From the NCBI RefSeq assembly GCF_000698575.1, contig NZ_JFHD01000004.1, positions 1 through 64,000 on the forward strand: DNA of 64,000 bases, in the 5' to 3' direction. This DNA comes from Caballeronia zhejiangensis (GTDB lineage: Bacteria > Pseudomonadota > Gammaproteobacteria > Burkholderiales > Burkholderiaceae). Position 1 is the first letter of the stretch. Each line of letters begins with the position of its first letter. The notes under the pieces were generated by a model that worked only from the letters and a program-made list of their open reading frames with translations, had not been told where the DNA came from and did no database searches. A program made the translations under genes and the position numbers. Below are positions 9,840-21,674 of this stretch, one piece after another.

Positions 9840-10066
9840 ACACGCTGAACAAGGAAGCGCGCGACCGGCATGATGTCGTCGCGCTTGCGGAGCGCGTCGC
9901 CGGTCTCGACGCCGCGCGCTATTTCGATGCCGAAGCCGACGAGGAATTGCGCGCGGCGGTGACGCGCTGGCCGGTGCTCGCGCGGCTGATGGCGCTCGCG
10001 CCCGTCAGCGCCGACGACGATCAGCGCGCGATGAGCGGTTGCGCGACGGCGCCGTCATCGGCGTGA
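9836..10066 (+). CDS. bcsR: BcsR-like cellulose biosynthesis protein
   Basis: A 76-residue protein whose middle (D-V-V-A-L-A...L-D-A-A-R-Y-F-D..., then L-R-A-A-V-T-R-W-P-V-L-A-R-L) follows E. coli BcsR (D-I-V-A-L-K...D-Y-A-D-I..., L-A-A-A-L-K-R-W-P-L-L-A-E-F). BcsR binds BcsQ and is needed for assembly of the cellulose secretion complex. In E. coli it precedes bcsQ; here it is the last gene, coupled to bcsG by an ATGA overlap. Its 3' end overlaps the convergent MFS remnant by 12 bases. The assignment is by eye from a short protein. Confidence 0.75.
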   Translation: MNTLNKEARDRHDVVALAERVAGLDAARYFDAEADEELRAAVTRWPVLARLMALAPVSADDDQRAMSGCATAPSSA

Positions 10067-10237
10067 TCGCGCGGGCGTCGATGGGCCGGAATCGCTCGTG
10101 TCGTACAGACGTTCCGGAATGAACAACGTGCCGATGCCGCTCGGAATGAACACCGCGCCGACGAGCAGAAAGCTCACGCCGAACGAGAACTGCGTCGCGA
10201 TATAGCCGAGCGCGACAGGCGACGGCCCTCGCAGCAC
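10055..10237 (-). pseudogene. C-terminal remnant of an MFS transporter
   Basis: About 60 codons open on the minus strand directly after the oprM-like stop, in the same frame. They encode a hydrophobic segment (G-Y-I-A-T-Q-F-S-F-G-V-S-F-L-L-V-G-A-V-F) and a short P-E-R-L-containing tail, like the last helix and tail of a major facilitator protein. Nothing upstream encodes the other eleven helices, because the RND operon occupies that space. I read it as what is left after a deletion or insertion between the cellulose operon and the pump. A small stand-alone membrane peptide with a GTG start cannot be excluded. Confidence 0.42.
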
Positions 10238-10255
10238 GAATGAAGCGCGTTCTGA

Positions 10256-11678
10256 CTATTTCGCCGCCGTCTCCTGCACTTGCGCATCCTTGCGCCAGCC
10301 GCCGCCCAGCGCCGTGTAGAGCGTCACCATGTTGGTCTGTTGCGCGGCGCGGTCGGTCACGAGCTGGGTCTGCGCGCTGAACAGCGTGCGCTGCGCCGTG
10401 AGCAAAGTGAGGAAGCTGTCCAGGCCGCCGCGATAGCGCGCATTGGCGATGTCGTAGTACTGCTGCGCGGCATCGACATACTGAAGGTCCGCGGCGGTCT
10501 GATCGACATACGTGGCGCGCGCCGCGAGCGCGTTCGACACCTCCTTGAAGGCGGTCTGGATCGTGCCTTCGTACGCCGCGACGTAGATGTTCTTCGAGAT
10601 CGTCGCGGAGTCGAGCGAGGCGCGCAGACTGCCGAACTGGAAGATCGGCACGCTGATCGACGGCTCGAACGCCCACGCGCCCGAACCCGCCTTGAAGAGC
10701 GACGACAGCCCGTTGCTCGCGACGCCGCCCGTCGCGGTCAGCGAGACGGTCGGGAAGAACGCCGCGCGCGCCGCACCGATATACGCGTTCGCGGACTTCA
10801 GCGCATGTTCCGCCTCGATGATGTCGGGCCGCTCCGTCAAGAGCGTCGAAGGCAGGCCCTCGGGCACCGCGGCGAACAGCGGTTCGTCGGGCAAGGCGCG
10901 ATCGTCGGGGAAGCCGTCGGGCAACGGGCAGCCGATCACCGCGATCAGGTTGTTGCGATCCTGCTCCACCGCGCGTCGATACGCGGCGAGATTCGCCATT
11001 GCGCTCGTCAGCGATGTGCGCGCGGACTGCACGTCTTCCATCGAGCCGCTGCCGAGATTGGCCGCGCGCAGCGTCGTCTCGTAGGTGTCGCGATACGAAG
11101 CCACCGTGCGTTCCGTCACGTCGAGCAGGGCGCGATCCGCGAGCCATGTCAGATAGTCGCCCGCCGTGGTCGAGATGAGGCTGATCTGCGTGCTGCGGCG
11201 CGCCGCGTCCGTCGACAGATACTGCTCCAGCGCCTGATCCTTCAGGCTGCGGATGCGGCCGAAGAAGTCGATTTCCCACGCGCTCGTGCCGAGTTCGAGG
11301 CTGGTGGATTTCGTCGTCACGCCCGACTGGTGCGACGCGCTATGCGTGCCCGTCGCCGTGATCGACGGCCCCAGTTCGGCGCGCACGATCCGATACTCCG
11401 CCTCGTATTGCGCGACCTTCAGCGCGGCTTGCCGCAAGTCGCGGTTGTTCGTCAGCGCAAGCTCGATCAACTGACGCAGATACGGATCCCGCACGAACGA
11501 GCGCCAGTCGGACAGCAGGTCGGCAGCCGATGCCTGTTGTTGCGCGCTCGTCGATTCGTACTGCGGATAGGACGCGGGCATCGGTGCGGCGGACCGCTCG
11601 TAGTGAGGCTCGAGCGTGCACGCGCCGAGCGCGAAAACCGTCAGCGTCGCCGCGACGATGCGGCAGACAGCGAAGCGC

Positions 11679-11686
<8 letters not shown>
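10256..11686 (-). CDS. RND efflux outer-membrane lipoprotein, OprM/NodT family
   Basis: 476 residues. A signal peptide ends in the lipobox L-G-A-C at about residues 20-23, followed by the OprM-type start L-E-P-H-Y. The two repeated TolC-like halves are visible (for example R-Q-A-A-L-K-V-A-Q-Y-E-A-E-Y near 85 and a matching helix near 295), with L-T-E-R-P-D-I in the middle as is typical of the family. It forms the exit duct of a tripartite pump. It is the last gene of a three-gene operon, starting 8 bases inside the end of the RND transporter gene. Confidence 0.95.
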
Positions 11687-14816
<3,130 letters not shown>

Positions 14817-14822
14817 CGTGCG

Positions 14823-16016
14823 TCAGTCTCCCTTGGCGAGCTGCGCTTGCGCATCGCGTTCGACGGGCGAGACCTTCATGCCCGCGCTCACCACCTGCAG
14901 ATTGTCGGTGGCGATGCGCTCGCCCGCGCGCAGGCCGCGCGTCACGATCCAGTCGTTGCCGTGCGCCGTATCGGCGGTGACGGTGCGGCTTTCGACGACG
15001 TTCTGCGCGTTCACGACGAGCACGGTCGAGGTGCCGCCCGCGCCGCGATTCACGAGCGTTTGCGGCACGAGAATCGCGTCCTGCTCGCCTTCGTCGAGTT
15101 GCGCCTGCACGAACATGCCCGGCAGAAGCTGATGCTCCGGGTTCGGAATCGATGCCCGCAGCGTGATCGAGCCGGTGGTCTGATCGACGGTGACATCGGA
15201 GAAGAGCAGCGTGCCGGTATGCGCGTAGGTCGCGCCGTCTTCGGTCTGCACCGTGACCTTGCTCGTGCCGGGCTTCAGCGCGCCGGACGCGATGGCCTTC
15301 GAGAGCCGCAGCGCTTCGGTGCTGGAACGCGTGACGTCGAGGTAGAGCGTGTCCATCGACTGGATGGTCGTGAGCGCCGTCGATTGTCCCGACGTGACGA
15401 GCGCGCCGACCGTCACCGCCGACTTGCCGATCTTGCCGCTGATCGGCGCGACGATGCGCGTGCGCGCCAGATTCACGCGCGCGGTTTCGAGCGAGCCGCG
15501 ATCCGTGACGATATCGGCGCGTGCCTCGTCGGCGGCGGCGGCGTAGTTCTCCACGTCCTGCGCGCTCACGCTCTTGATCTTGAAGAGTTCCTGATAGCGC
15601 TTCGCCGTGACGTCGGCGGCCTTCGACGTGGCGATCGCCTTTTGCAGCGTGCCGAGCGCGGTGTCGTACGCGGCCTGGTAGCTCGCGGCATCGAGTTGAT
15701 AAAGCGGCTGGCCGGCCTTGACCGTCGAGCCTTCGACGAAAAGCCGCTTGGTCACGATGCCATCGACTTGCGGGCGCACGTCGGCGACTTCGACCGACGA
15801 GAGGCGTCCGGACAGATCGTCCACGATGTCGATGCGCTGCGCCTTCAGCGTCATCACGCTGACTTCGGGCGCATTCGCCGCGGGTGGCGCGCCGGCGGCG
15901 GCGGATTTCTCGCCGCACGCGGACAGCGCGAAGGCGGCGGCCGCGACGAGCGCGAGCATTCGCGCGAGCGGGGCATGGGCAAACGGCGGGGCAAAAGCGT
16001 ATTCGTTGTCTGGCAT
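14823..16016 (-). CDS. RND efflux periplasmic adaptor (membrane fusion protein)
   Basis: I place the start at 16016 (M-P-D-N-E-Y, common for these adaptors in Burkholderia), giving 397 residues. The signal peptide ends in the lipobox L-S-A-C about 30 residues in. The order of domains is the expected one: a first lipoyl half (V-R-P-Q-V-D-G-I-V), an alpha-hairpin, a second lipoyl half (I-V-A-P-I-S-G-K-I-G), then beta-barrel and membrane-proximal domains. It joins the RND pump to the outer-membrane duct. It is the first gene of the operon. No adjacent TetR or MarR regulator is present, so control is either distant or through the upstream region at 16017-16342. Confidence 0.95.
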   Translation of the reverse strand: MPDNEYAFAPPFAHAPLARMLALVAAAAFALSACGEKSAAAGAPPAANAPEVSVMTLKAQRIDIVDDLSGRLSSVEVADVRPQVDGIVTKRLFVEGSTVKAGQPLYQLDAASYQAAYDTALGTLQKAIATSKAADVTAKRYQELFKIKSVSAQDVENYAAAADEARADIVTDRGSLETARVNLARTRIVAPISGKIGKSAVTVGALVTSGQSTALTTIQSMDTLYLDVTRSSTEALRLSKAIASGALKPGTSKVTVQTEDGATYAHTGTLLFSDVTVDQTTGSITLRASIPNPEHQLLPGMFVQAQLDEGEQDAILVPQTLVNRGAGGTSTVLVVNAQNVVESRTVTADTAHGNDWIVTRGLRAGERIATDNLQVVSAGMKVSPVERDAQAQLAKGD

Positions 16017-16248
16017 GTCGGAAGTGGAAGGGCTGGCGTCGCGCGGGAGTTCATCGCTTGATCGGGGAATGCGGTTCCCGCCGCCGTGCATCGGACGAGC
16101 CGAAGGGCGGTTCACAACGTGACGAGAGGATGTCGCGACGCGGATTGCAGGCGTCGATCAGGAGAGACAGCGCGAAGTATTGCCGAGGGCCCAACGATAA
16201 TCGCAGCGCGCGCCGAAATCAACTAAGTCTTTGATTCATATCGACATT

Positions 16249-16259
16249 CACATAATGTG
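16249..16259. promoter_or_regulatory. Short palindrome upstream of the RND operon
   Basis: CACATAATGTG is a perfect 5+1+5 inverted repeat, set in AT-rich sequence 233 bases upstream of the adaptor start. The stretch 16017-16342 contains no convincing gene; it holds the 5' regions of the pump operon and the 3' flank of the GGDEF-EAL gene. A repressor site is possible, but the distance to the start codon is large and no regulator is adjacent. Confidence 0.3.
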
Positions 16260-16342
16260 TCTGAATTGACACGATTCGGCGAAGCGCTCGCGACGGAGAA
16301 TCTAGCGCATTCGCGTGGCATTGGGAATCGGCGCAAACGCCG

Positions 16343-19084
16343 TCAGGCGACGCTCGGCGCGAGCGCCGATTGCATCAGCGATATTTCGGCCAGTTCCGGT
16401 CGCATCGGGCATCCCAGCCAGAAGCCCTGTACTTCGTCGCAGCCGTTGTCGATCAGATAATCGAGCTGATCCGCCGTTTCCACGCCTTCCGCGACGACGC
16501 GTATGTCCAGCGCCTGGCCCATGGCGATGACCGCCTTCACGATGACTTCGTCGGCGCGCGAGCAACCGATGCCGCGCACGAACGACATATCGAGCTTGAC
16601 CCGATCGACCATGAAGCTGCGCACGTAGCCCAGGCTCGAAAAGCCCGTGCCGAAATCGTCGATGGCGATCGACACGTCGAGCCTGCGCAGCGCTTGCAGC
16701 GAAGGCAGCGCGCCGGGCGCCATGAGCGTGCTTTCGGTGATCTCCAGTTCGATATTGCGCGGATCGACACGCGAGCGTTCGAGCACGCGCGCGACCATCG
16801 CCGGGACGTCGCTGCGTTCGAACTGCACGGGCGAGACATTCACCGCCACCACGACGAACGGCGACAGCCTCGCCCATTCGCCGGCCTGCCGGCACGCCTG
16901 CTCCAGCACCCATTCGCCGATCTGCACGATGAGCCCCGTGCTCTCCGCGAGCGGGATGAACTGCGCGGGATTCACGAGGCCGAACTCCTTGCTCTGCCAT
17001 CGGAGCAGCGCTTCGAAGCCTTCGACCCGCCGCGTGCGCAGGCAGATCTTCGGCTGATACAGCACGAACAGTTCGTTCTTCGCGATGGCGAGTCCCAGCG
17101 CCTTGACCATGGCGCTGCGCGCCGTCTCCGCCGCCGCGATCTCCGGATCGAAAACCTGTATCGAACCGGCGTGAAGCGACTTCGAGCGATACATCGCCGC
17201 ATCGGCGGCGCGCAGCAGCGTCTCGGCGTCGCTGCCGTGATCGGGAAAGAACGCGACGCCCATGCTCGCGACGGAGACGACGGTGGCATCGGCGGCTTTC
17301 ATCGGCTGCGCGAGAAGCGTCGCGATCTGCCGGGCATGGGCGAGGCATTCGTCCTGGCTCCGGCCCGGCAGCAGCACGACGAACTCGTCGCCTGCGTAAC
17401 GCGCGACGAAACCGGGCGGCGTGACGCTCGATTCGAGCCGTCGCGAGACTTCGCGAAGCACATCGTCGCCGGCCGCATGACCGAGGCTGTCGTTGACGTC
17501 CTTGAAGTTGTCCAGATCGAGGAAGATGAATCCGAGCCGGTCGCCGTTGCGCCGCGCGATCCGCACGGCGTGGTCGAACAGTTCGCCGAGCGCGAGCCGG
17601 TTCGGCAGACCGGTCAGCGGATCTTCGAGCGCCTGGCGCTTCAACTGCTCCTGATGGCGCACGCGCTCCGTCACGTCGCTCAACACCGTGATGCTGTGCG
17701 TGACGCGTCCGTGGTCGTCGAGAATCGGACCGACGTAGGTATCGCTCCAGAACGTCGAGCCGTTGCTGCGCGACATCTTCAGCAGTCGCGATGCTTCGAC
17801 ATTGCCGCGCATCGCGTGCGTCAGCGATCCGGTCTCGGGCATCGCGCGATCCCAGCCGAGCGCCGCCTGCGTTTGTGCGCCGAGCACATCCGCCACGCGG
17901 CGGCCCGTCAGGCGCTCGAACGCGGTGTTCGCATACGTGATGCGGTGCGAGCCGCAAGAGAGATGCGAAATGACGATGGCGTCGCGCGTCGCTTCGAGCG
18001 CGCGGCTGCGAAGGTGCAGTTGTTCCTTCGCGTTCTCGTGCGCGGTGACGTCGTGAGCGGTGATGAAACACGCCTCGTGACCGCCGAACGAAAGCAGATG
18101 AAACGACACGTCCACGAAGATGACATCGCCATCGAGCCTGCGATGACGTCGGATGCCGCCCGCGCCCGAACCGGCTCCCGACTGCACGTAGCCCGCGAGA
18201 TCGAGCCGGAAGTTCGCGACTTCTTCGGCGGGGCGCAGATCGAAGATCGTCAGCGCGTTGAGCTGTTCCAGCGTCGCCCGGTACTGACGTTGCGCTGCCG
18301 CGTTCGCGGTGAGAATCGCGCCGTTCCCGACATCGAAGATCAGCATCGCGACCGGATGCTGGTCGAAGTACTGGCTGAAGCGTTTCTGTGCTTCATCGGC
18401 GACGATGCGCGCCGCGTTCTTCGCGAGCGCCGAGCGATGCCGGCTCGACGCCGCGAACGCGAGCAGCAGCATGCCGGCGGCGAGACCCACGATGAGCGCG
18501 ATGCGCTGCTTCAGAATCTGCGATTGCGCTTTCTCCTGCATGCTGGCGATCAGCTCCCGCTCGTCGCTGCGCAGCAGGGCGAGAATGTCCATGATCGATT
18601 TCAGCGACGCGTTGGCGAGGAGCAACCGTCCGGAGTCGACTGCGGTGCCATGCGACGCAAGCGCGACGTTCGCCGCGGCATCCTGCAGCGCTTTGGGCCA
18701 TTCGCCGCTCAGGCGTCTGAGTTCCGCGAGCTTTTCGGCGGCTGCGGGCGAATCGGCGAGCAGCGCATCGAGATGGTTATAGGCGCGCGCCACCATCACC
18801 GCGCGGGCGATGGGCCACGCGCGCGATTCGAACGTGGCCGAGCCGACGCCCTTGAGGAAGTCGGTGTTGGCGGCGAGATGCAGATCGACGAGCAGTTCGA
18901 GCTCCGAGCCGACGTCGAGCGCCCGGCGCAATTCCCGCTCGCCGATGTCGCGATCGACGGTGATGGAAACGGCGGCGAGTGCGGCGAGGCACAGCCCGGA
19001 CGCCGACAGCGTCGCCAGAACCAGCGTGGTCGCGAAACGCCGGCGAGACCACGAGATCAAGGTTCTGAGGCGAAGGTGAAACAT
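16343..19084 (-). CDS. Membrane PAS-GGDEF-EAL c-di-GMP signalling protein
   Basis: 913 residues from ATG 19084, which has an AGGA Shine-Dalgarno 7 bases upstream; a TTG six bases earlier would leave the site too close. Membrane helices near 20-42 and 215-235 bracket a helical periplasmic sensor. Two PAS domains follow (about 255-370 and 385-505; the second has the W-S-D-T-Y-V-G-P-I-L-D motif), then GGDEF with the active-site variant A-G-D-E-F, then EAL. The EAL domain keeps E-A-L-L-R, the L-E-I-T-E-S-T segment, D-D-F-G-T-G, K-L-D and E-G-V-E-T, so phosphodiesterase activity is plausible. The GGDEF domain also looks competent. It stands alone between the pump and the copper operon. Confidence 0.93.
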   Translation of the reverse strand: MFHLRLRTLISWSRRRFATTLVLATLSASGLCLAALAAVSITVDRDIGERELRRALDVGSELELLVDLHLAANTDFLKGVGSATFESRAWPIARAVMVARAYNHLDALLADSPAAAEKLAELRRLSGEWPKALQDAAANVALASHGTAVDSGRLLLANASLKSIMDILALLRSDERELIASMQEKAQSQILKQRIALIVGLAAGMLLLAFAASSRHRSALAKNAARIVADEAQKRFSQYFDQHPVAMLIFDVGNGAILTANAAAQRQYRATLEQLNALTIFDLRPAEEVANFRLDLAGYVQSGAGSGAGGIRRHRRLDGDVIFVDVSFHLLSFGGHEACFITAHDVTAHENAKEQLHLRSRALEATRDAIVISHLSCGSHRITYANTAFERLTGRRVADVLGAQTQAALGWDRAMPETGSLTHAMRGNVEASRLLKMSRSNGSTFWSDTYVGPILDDHGRVTHSITVLSDVTERVRHQEQLKRQALEDPLTGLPNRLALGELFDHAVRIARRNGDRLGFIFLDLDNFKDVNDSLGHAAGDDVLREVSRRLESSVTPPGFVARYAGDEFVVLLPGRSQDECLAHARQIATLLAQPMKAADATVVSVASMGVAFFPDHGSDAETLLRAADAAMYRSKSLHAGSIQVFDPEIAAAETARSAMVKALGLAIAKNELFVLYQPKICLRTRRVEGFEALLRWQSKEFGLVNPAQFIPLAESTGLIVQIGEWVLEQACRQAGEWARLSPFVVVAVNVSPVQFERSDVPAMVARVLERSRVDPRNIELEITESTLMAPGALPSLQALRRLDVSIAIDDFGTGFSSLGYVRSFMVDRVKLDMSFVRGIGCSRADEVIVKAVIAMGQALDIRVVAEGVETADQLDYLIDNGCDEVQGFWLGCPMRPELAEISLMQSALAPSVA

Positions 19085-19219
19085 GATCAATCCTGTACAC
19101 GGTTTGCATGTTTTACGACCTTCGTCGAAAGCTCATTAGCGGGTTAAGCCCTTATTGGAATGATTCTTCTGACGGTTGAGGCAATAAATACCTCTCGCCG
19201 GAACGCGTAGCGCCCGCGC

Positions 19220-19684
19220 TCATCGATGCATGACGTATTGCCAAAGCGCCTGGCATTCGGTATCGGCGATGCGGTAGTGGGGCATCGACTTGCGCAGCAG
19301 CACGCCCGCCGGATCGATGCCGTCCTTCACGGCGCGGCAGAAGGACGTCGCGTCATAGTGACTGAGCGGCCCGCCACGGCGGCTTGCGACGCCGAGCAGG
19401 GCGTCGTGCGTCAGCGGCGGCGCGAACGCGGGTTTCGTCGATGTGCCGACGTGGCAATTGACGCATCGCGTCGCAAAGGAAGGCAACGGGCGCTCGTCGT
19501 CGCGCAGATGCGCGGTCATCGGATGTTGTCCGTTGAAGATCGCGCAGCCCATGTCGGCGGGGTCGCATGCGGTCTGCGCGCGCGCAAGCGGCGCAATTGC
19601 CACGACCGCGACGAATGCGACGACCGCGACGAATGCGACGCGCATCGCCGCGGCCCGCGCCTCGAGGAAGCGGCGTCGGGCCAT
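19220..19684 (-). CDS. Secreted single-haem cytochrome c
   Basis: 154 residues. A signal peptide with an alanine/valine-rich core ends near A-R-A-Q. One haem-binding site, C-V-N-C-H, lies about 70 residues in, and a plausible axial Met is in S-M-P-H-Y near the C-terminus. The ATG follows immediately after the TGA of the upstream oxidase-like gene, so the two are co-translated. In this position it is a likely periplasmic electron carrier, either accepting electrons from the copper enzyme or keeping it in its active redox state; this role is inferred from the operon only. It resembles short cytochromes found beside oxidoreductases, not those of the respiratory complex. Confidence 0.85.
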   Translation of the reverse strand: MARRRFLEARAAAMRVAFVAVVAFVAVVAIAPLARAQTACDPADMGCAIFNGQHPMTAHLRDDERPLPSFATRCVNCHVGTSTKPAFAPPLTHDALLGVASRRGGPLSHYDATSFCRAVKDGIDPAGVLLRKSMPHYRIADTECQALWQYVMHR

Positions 19685-21649
19685 TCAACGCACGCGCAGC
19701 ACGCGCGAAACGCTCGGCACGCCGTTGGCGTTCAGCGCGAACAGCATGTAATAGCCGGGGACGACGACGCCCGGATCGGACGGAATGTTCAACTGGAATT
19801 CGCCCGCCGTACCGACGCTGAACGTGAGCGGCACGCGTCGTTGCTCGTTGTTCAGCGAATGCGTAACCGAAGACGAGCGCATCAGCACGAATGCGCGCGT
19901 GCTCCGGCTGGCCGTCACCACGATCGTCGTGCCGAGCTGCGCATCGCTCGGAACGGAGCTGAGAGTCGGACGCGACGCGGCGGAACCGTCCGAGTTGAGC
20001 AGGTACGGCGGCGTCAGGATCTCGATGTCGGTGTGATTGGTCGAGCATGATCCGCACAGACCCCCGCCGCCGCTCAGCACGCGTCCGTCGTTCAGCAGCA
20101 GCGCGACGCTGTGATAGGTGCGCGGCACGGCCTGCTGCGCGAGCGGGGAAAACGTGTTGGTCGCGGGGTCCCAGAGTTCCGGGGTGAGGACCGCGTTGTT
20201 GTCCGAGAAAGGCTCGGCGAAGGTCTGTCCGCCGATCACGACGACCTGTCCGTTCGGCAGCACGACGCTGTTGTTGAACGCGCGCCGGTAGCTCATCGGC
20301 GGGATGGTCCGCGTCGTCGCGTTGCCGCTGCTGATGTCGATGAGCGTCGCGTTGGCCGTGGCCGGCGACTGATCGTAGCTCGGCGCGCCACCGACCGCGA
20401 GAATCTTGCCGACGTCGTACATGACCGCGTTGCCGTTCATCGCGTCGCCGTCGCTGCCACGGTTGCCGGCCGGGCTCACGTTGCCGTTGCCCGCCGTATC
20501 GAACCAGTGCATCGCCTTGCTCGGTCCCGCATGGAACACGCGTCCGTTGCCGACCGCGAACATCCACGCGTGATTGTCGGAGCGGAACACGCCTCTCGCG
20601 TCGTTCGTGACGATGTAATCGTCGAGAATCGCGCTATTGATCCGCCAGCCCGAACCCGAGGTCCACGTTTCGCCGGACTTTCCTCCGAGCCCTCCGCTCC
20701 ACGATCCGCCCATGACGAACACGTTGCCGTTGCTCAGCGTCACGCTGCCCTGATAGCCGCGCGGGATGTTCATCTGATTGCCCGCGGTCCATGTGTTGGT
20801 CGTCGGCGAATAGATGCTGGTCTGCCGCACGCTCAATCCGCCGGTCACGAAGATGCGGCCATCGGGGAGATTGGAAATGCCGGGGCAGAACATGTCGTGC
20901 GCGGTATTGGTCACGATCACTTGCGAACTCGTGCCGTTCGATGGATTGAAGATCGCCGTGTAGGTTCTCGCCGGCGGATTCGCGCTGTCGGTGAAGTCGA
21001 GCGGCGCGTCGGCCGACCAGACGAGCACGTTTCCATTGGGCAGATTGGCGGCTTGCAGCGGGACGAGCGGCAACTGATACGGCGTCGTCCACTTCGACGG
21101 CAATGCGGCTTGCTGTACCGGCAGGCCGGCCACTTGCCACGTTTGCGTCGCGCTTCCGTTGCACACTTGCTGCGATAGTTGATTGCCTTGCGACGTCGTG
21201 CTCGATGCGGTCACGCACAAGCCGCTATGTCCCGCGACGATCGCGTAGCCCGCGCCTTGCGGCGTCAACGAGAACGCCTGATTCGCGCCGCCATTGCAGG
21301 TCCACTGGATGACGGGGCCGCCCGGACTCTGGCTTTGGCCCGAGACGTCCATGCACAGGCCGCTGTTCTGATTGATGAGGTTGTAGCGCGTGCCGGTCGC
21401 TGACGGAAACCACTGCTGATTCGCGCCGCCCCAGCAGGACCACGTAATCACGGGCGCGCCCGGCGCCCTCGATTCGCCGCTCACGTCGGCGCACAGGCTG
21501 GTGCCGCTCAGCGTGATGGGCGCCGAGCTTTGCGCGCGCGCGGCGTGCGGCATGCCCGCCAATGCCAGCGGCAACGCGACGAGCAGCAAGAAGCGCATGC
21601 ATCGGACGAACAGGCTTGACGCGTGGCTCGTCGAACGGATTCCAGGCAT
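19685..21649 (-). CDS. Secreted galactose-oxidase-like copper radical oxidase with N-terminal ricin-type lectin domain
   Basis: 654 residues from ATG 21649 (a GGGGTG precedes it; signal peptide about residues 18-40, ending A-R-A-Q). Residues 45-175 form a beta-trefoil lectin with three Q-x-W-like repeats. The kelch propeller and the C-terminal early-set domain follow. The galactose oxidase copper/radical site is complete: C255 and Y299 (44 apart, as C228 and Y272 in the fungal enzyme), W317 in G-S-W-S-G-G, Y512-H513 in R-T-Y-H-S, and H597 in T-H-S-L-N. The usual reaction is oxidation of a primary alcohol to an aldehyde with H2O2 formation; the substrate here is unknown, though the lectin domain suggests a carbohydrate. 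A SCO chaperone gene lies 25 bases upstream and a cytochrome gene directly downstream. Confidence 0.9.
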   Translation of the reverse strand: MPGIRSTSHASSLFVRCMRFLLLVALPLALAGMPHAARAQSSAPITLSGTSLCADVSGESRAPGAPVITWSCWGGANQQWFPSATGTRYNLINQNSGLCMDVSGQSQSPGGPVIQWTCNGGANQAFSLTPQGAGYAIVAGHSGLCVTASSTTSQGNQLSQQVCNGSATQTWQVAGLPVQQAALPSKWTTPYQLPLVPLQAANLPNGNVLVWSADAPLDFTDSANPPARTYTAIFNPSNGTSSQVIVTNTAHDMFCPGISNLPDGRIFVTGGLSVRQTSIYSPTTNTWTAGNQMNIPRGYQGSVTLSNGNVFVMGGSWSGGLGGKSGETWTSGSGWRINSAILDDYIVTNDARGVFRSDNHAWMFAVGNGRVFHAGPSKAMHWFDTAGNGNVSPAGNRGSDGDAMNGNAVMYDVGKILAVGGAPSYDQSPATANATLIDISSGNATTRTIPPMSYRRAFNNSVVLPNGQVVVIGGQTFAEPFSDNNAVLTPELWDPATNTFSPLAQQAVPRTYHSVALLLNDGRVLSGGGGLCGSCSTNHTDIEILTPPYLLNSDGSAASRPTLSSVPSDAQLGTTIVVTASRSTRAFVLMRSSSVTHSLNNEQRRVPLTFSVGTAGEFQLNIPSDPGVVVPGYYMLFALNANGVPSVSRVLRVR

Positions 21650-21674
21650 GGTTGCACCCCGTACATGAAGCGGG

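Noticed and set aside
16370..19147. A 925-codon plus-strand frame opposite the GGDEF-EAL gene.
   Set aside because: No domain; the opposite strand carries intact PAS, GGDEF and EAL motifs.
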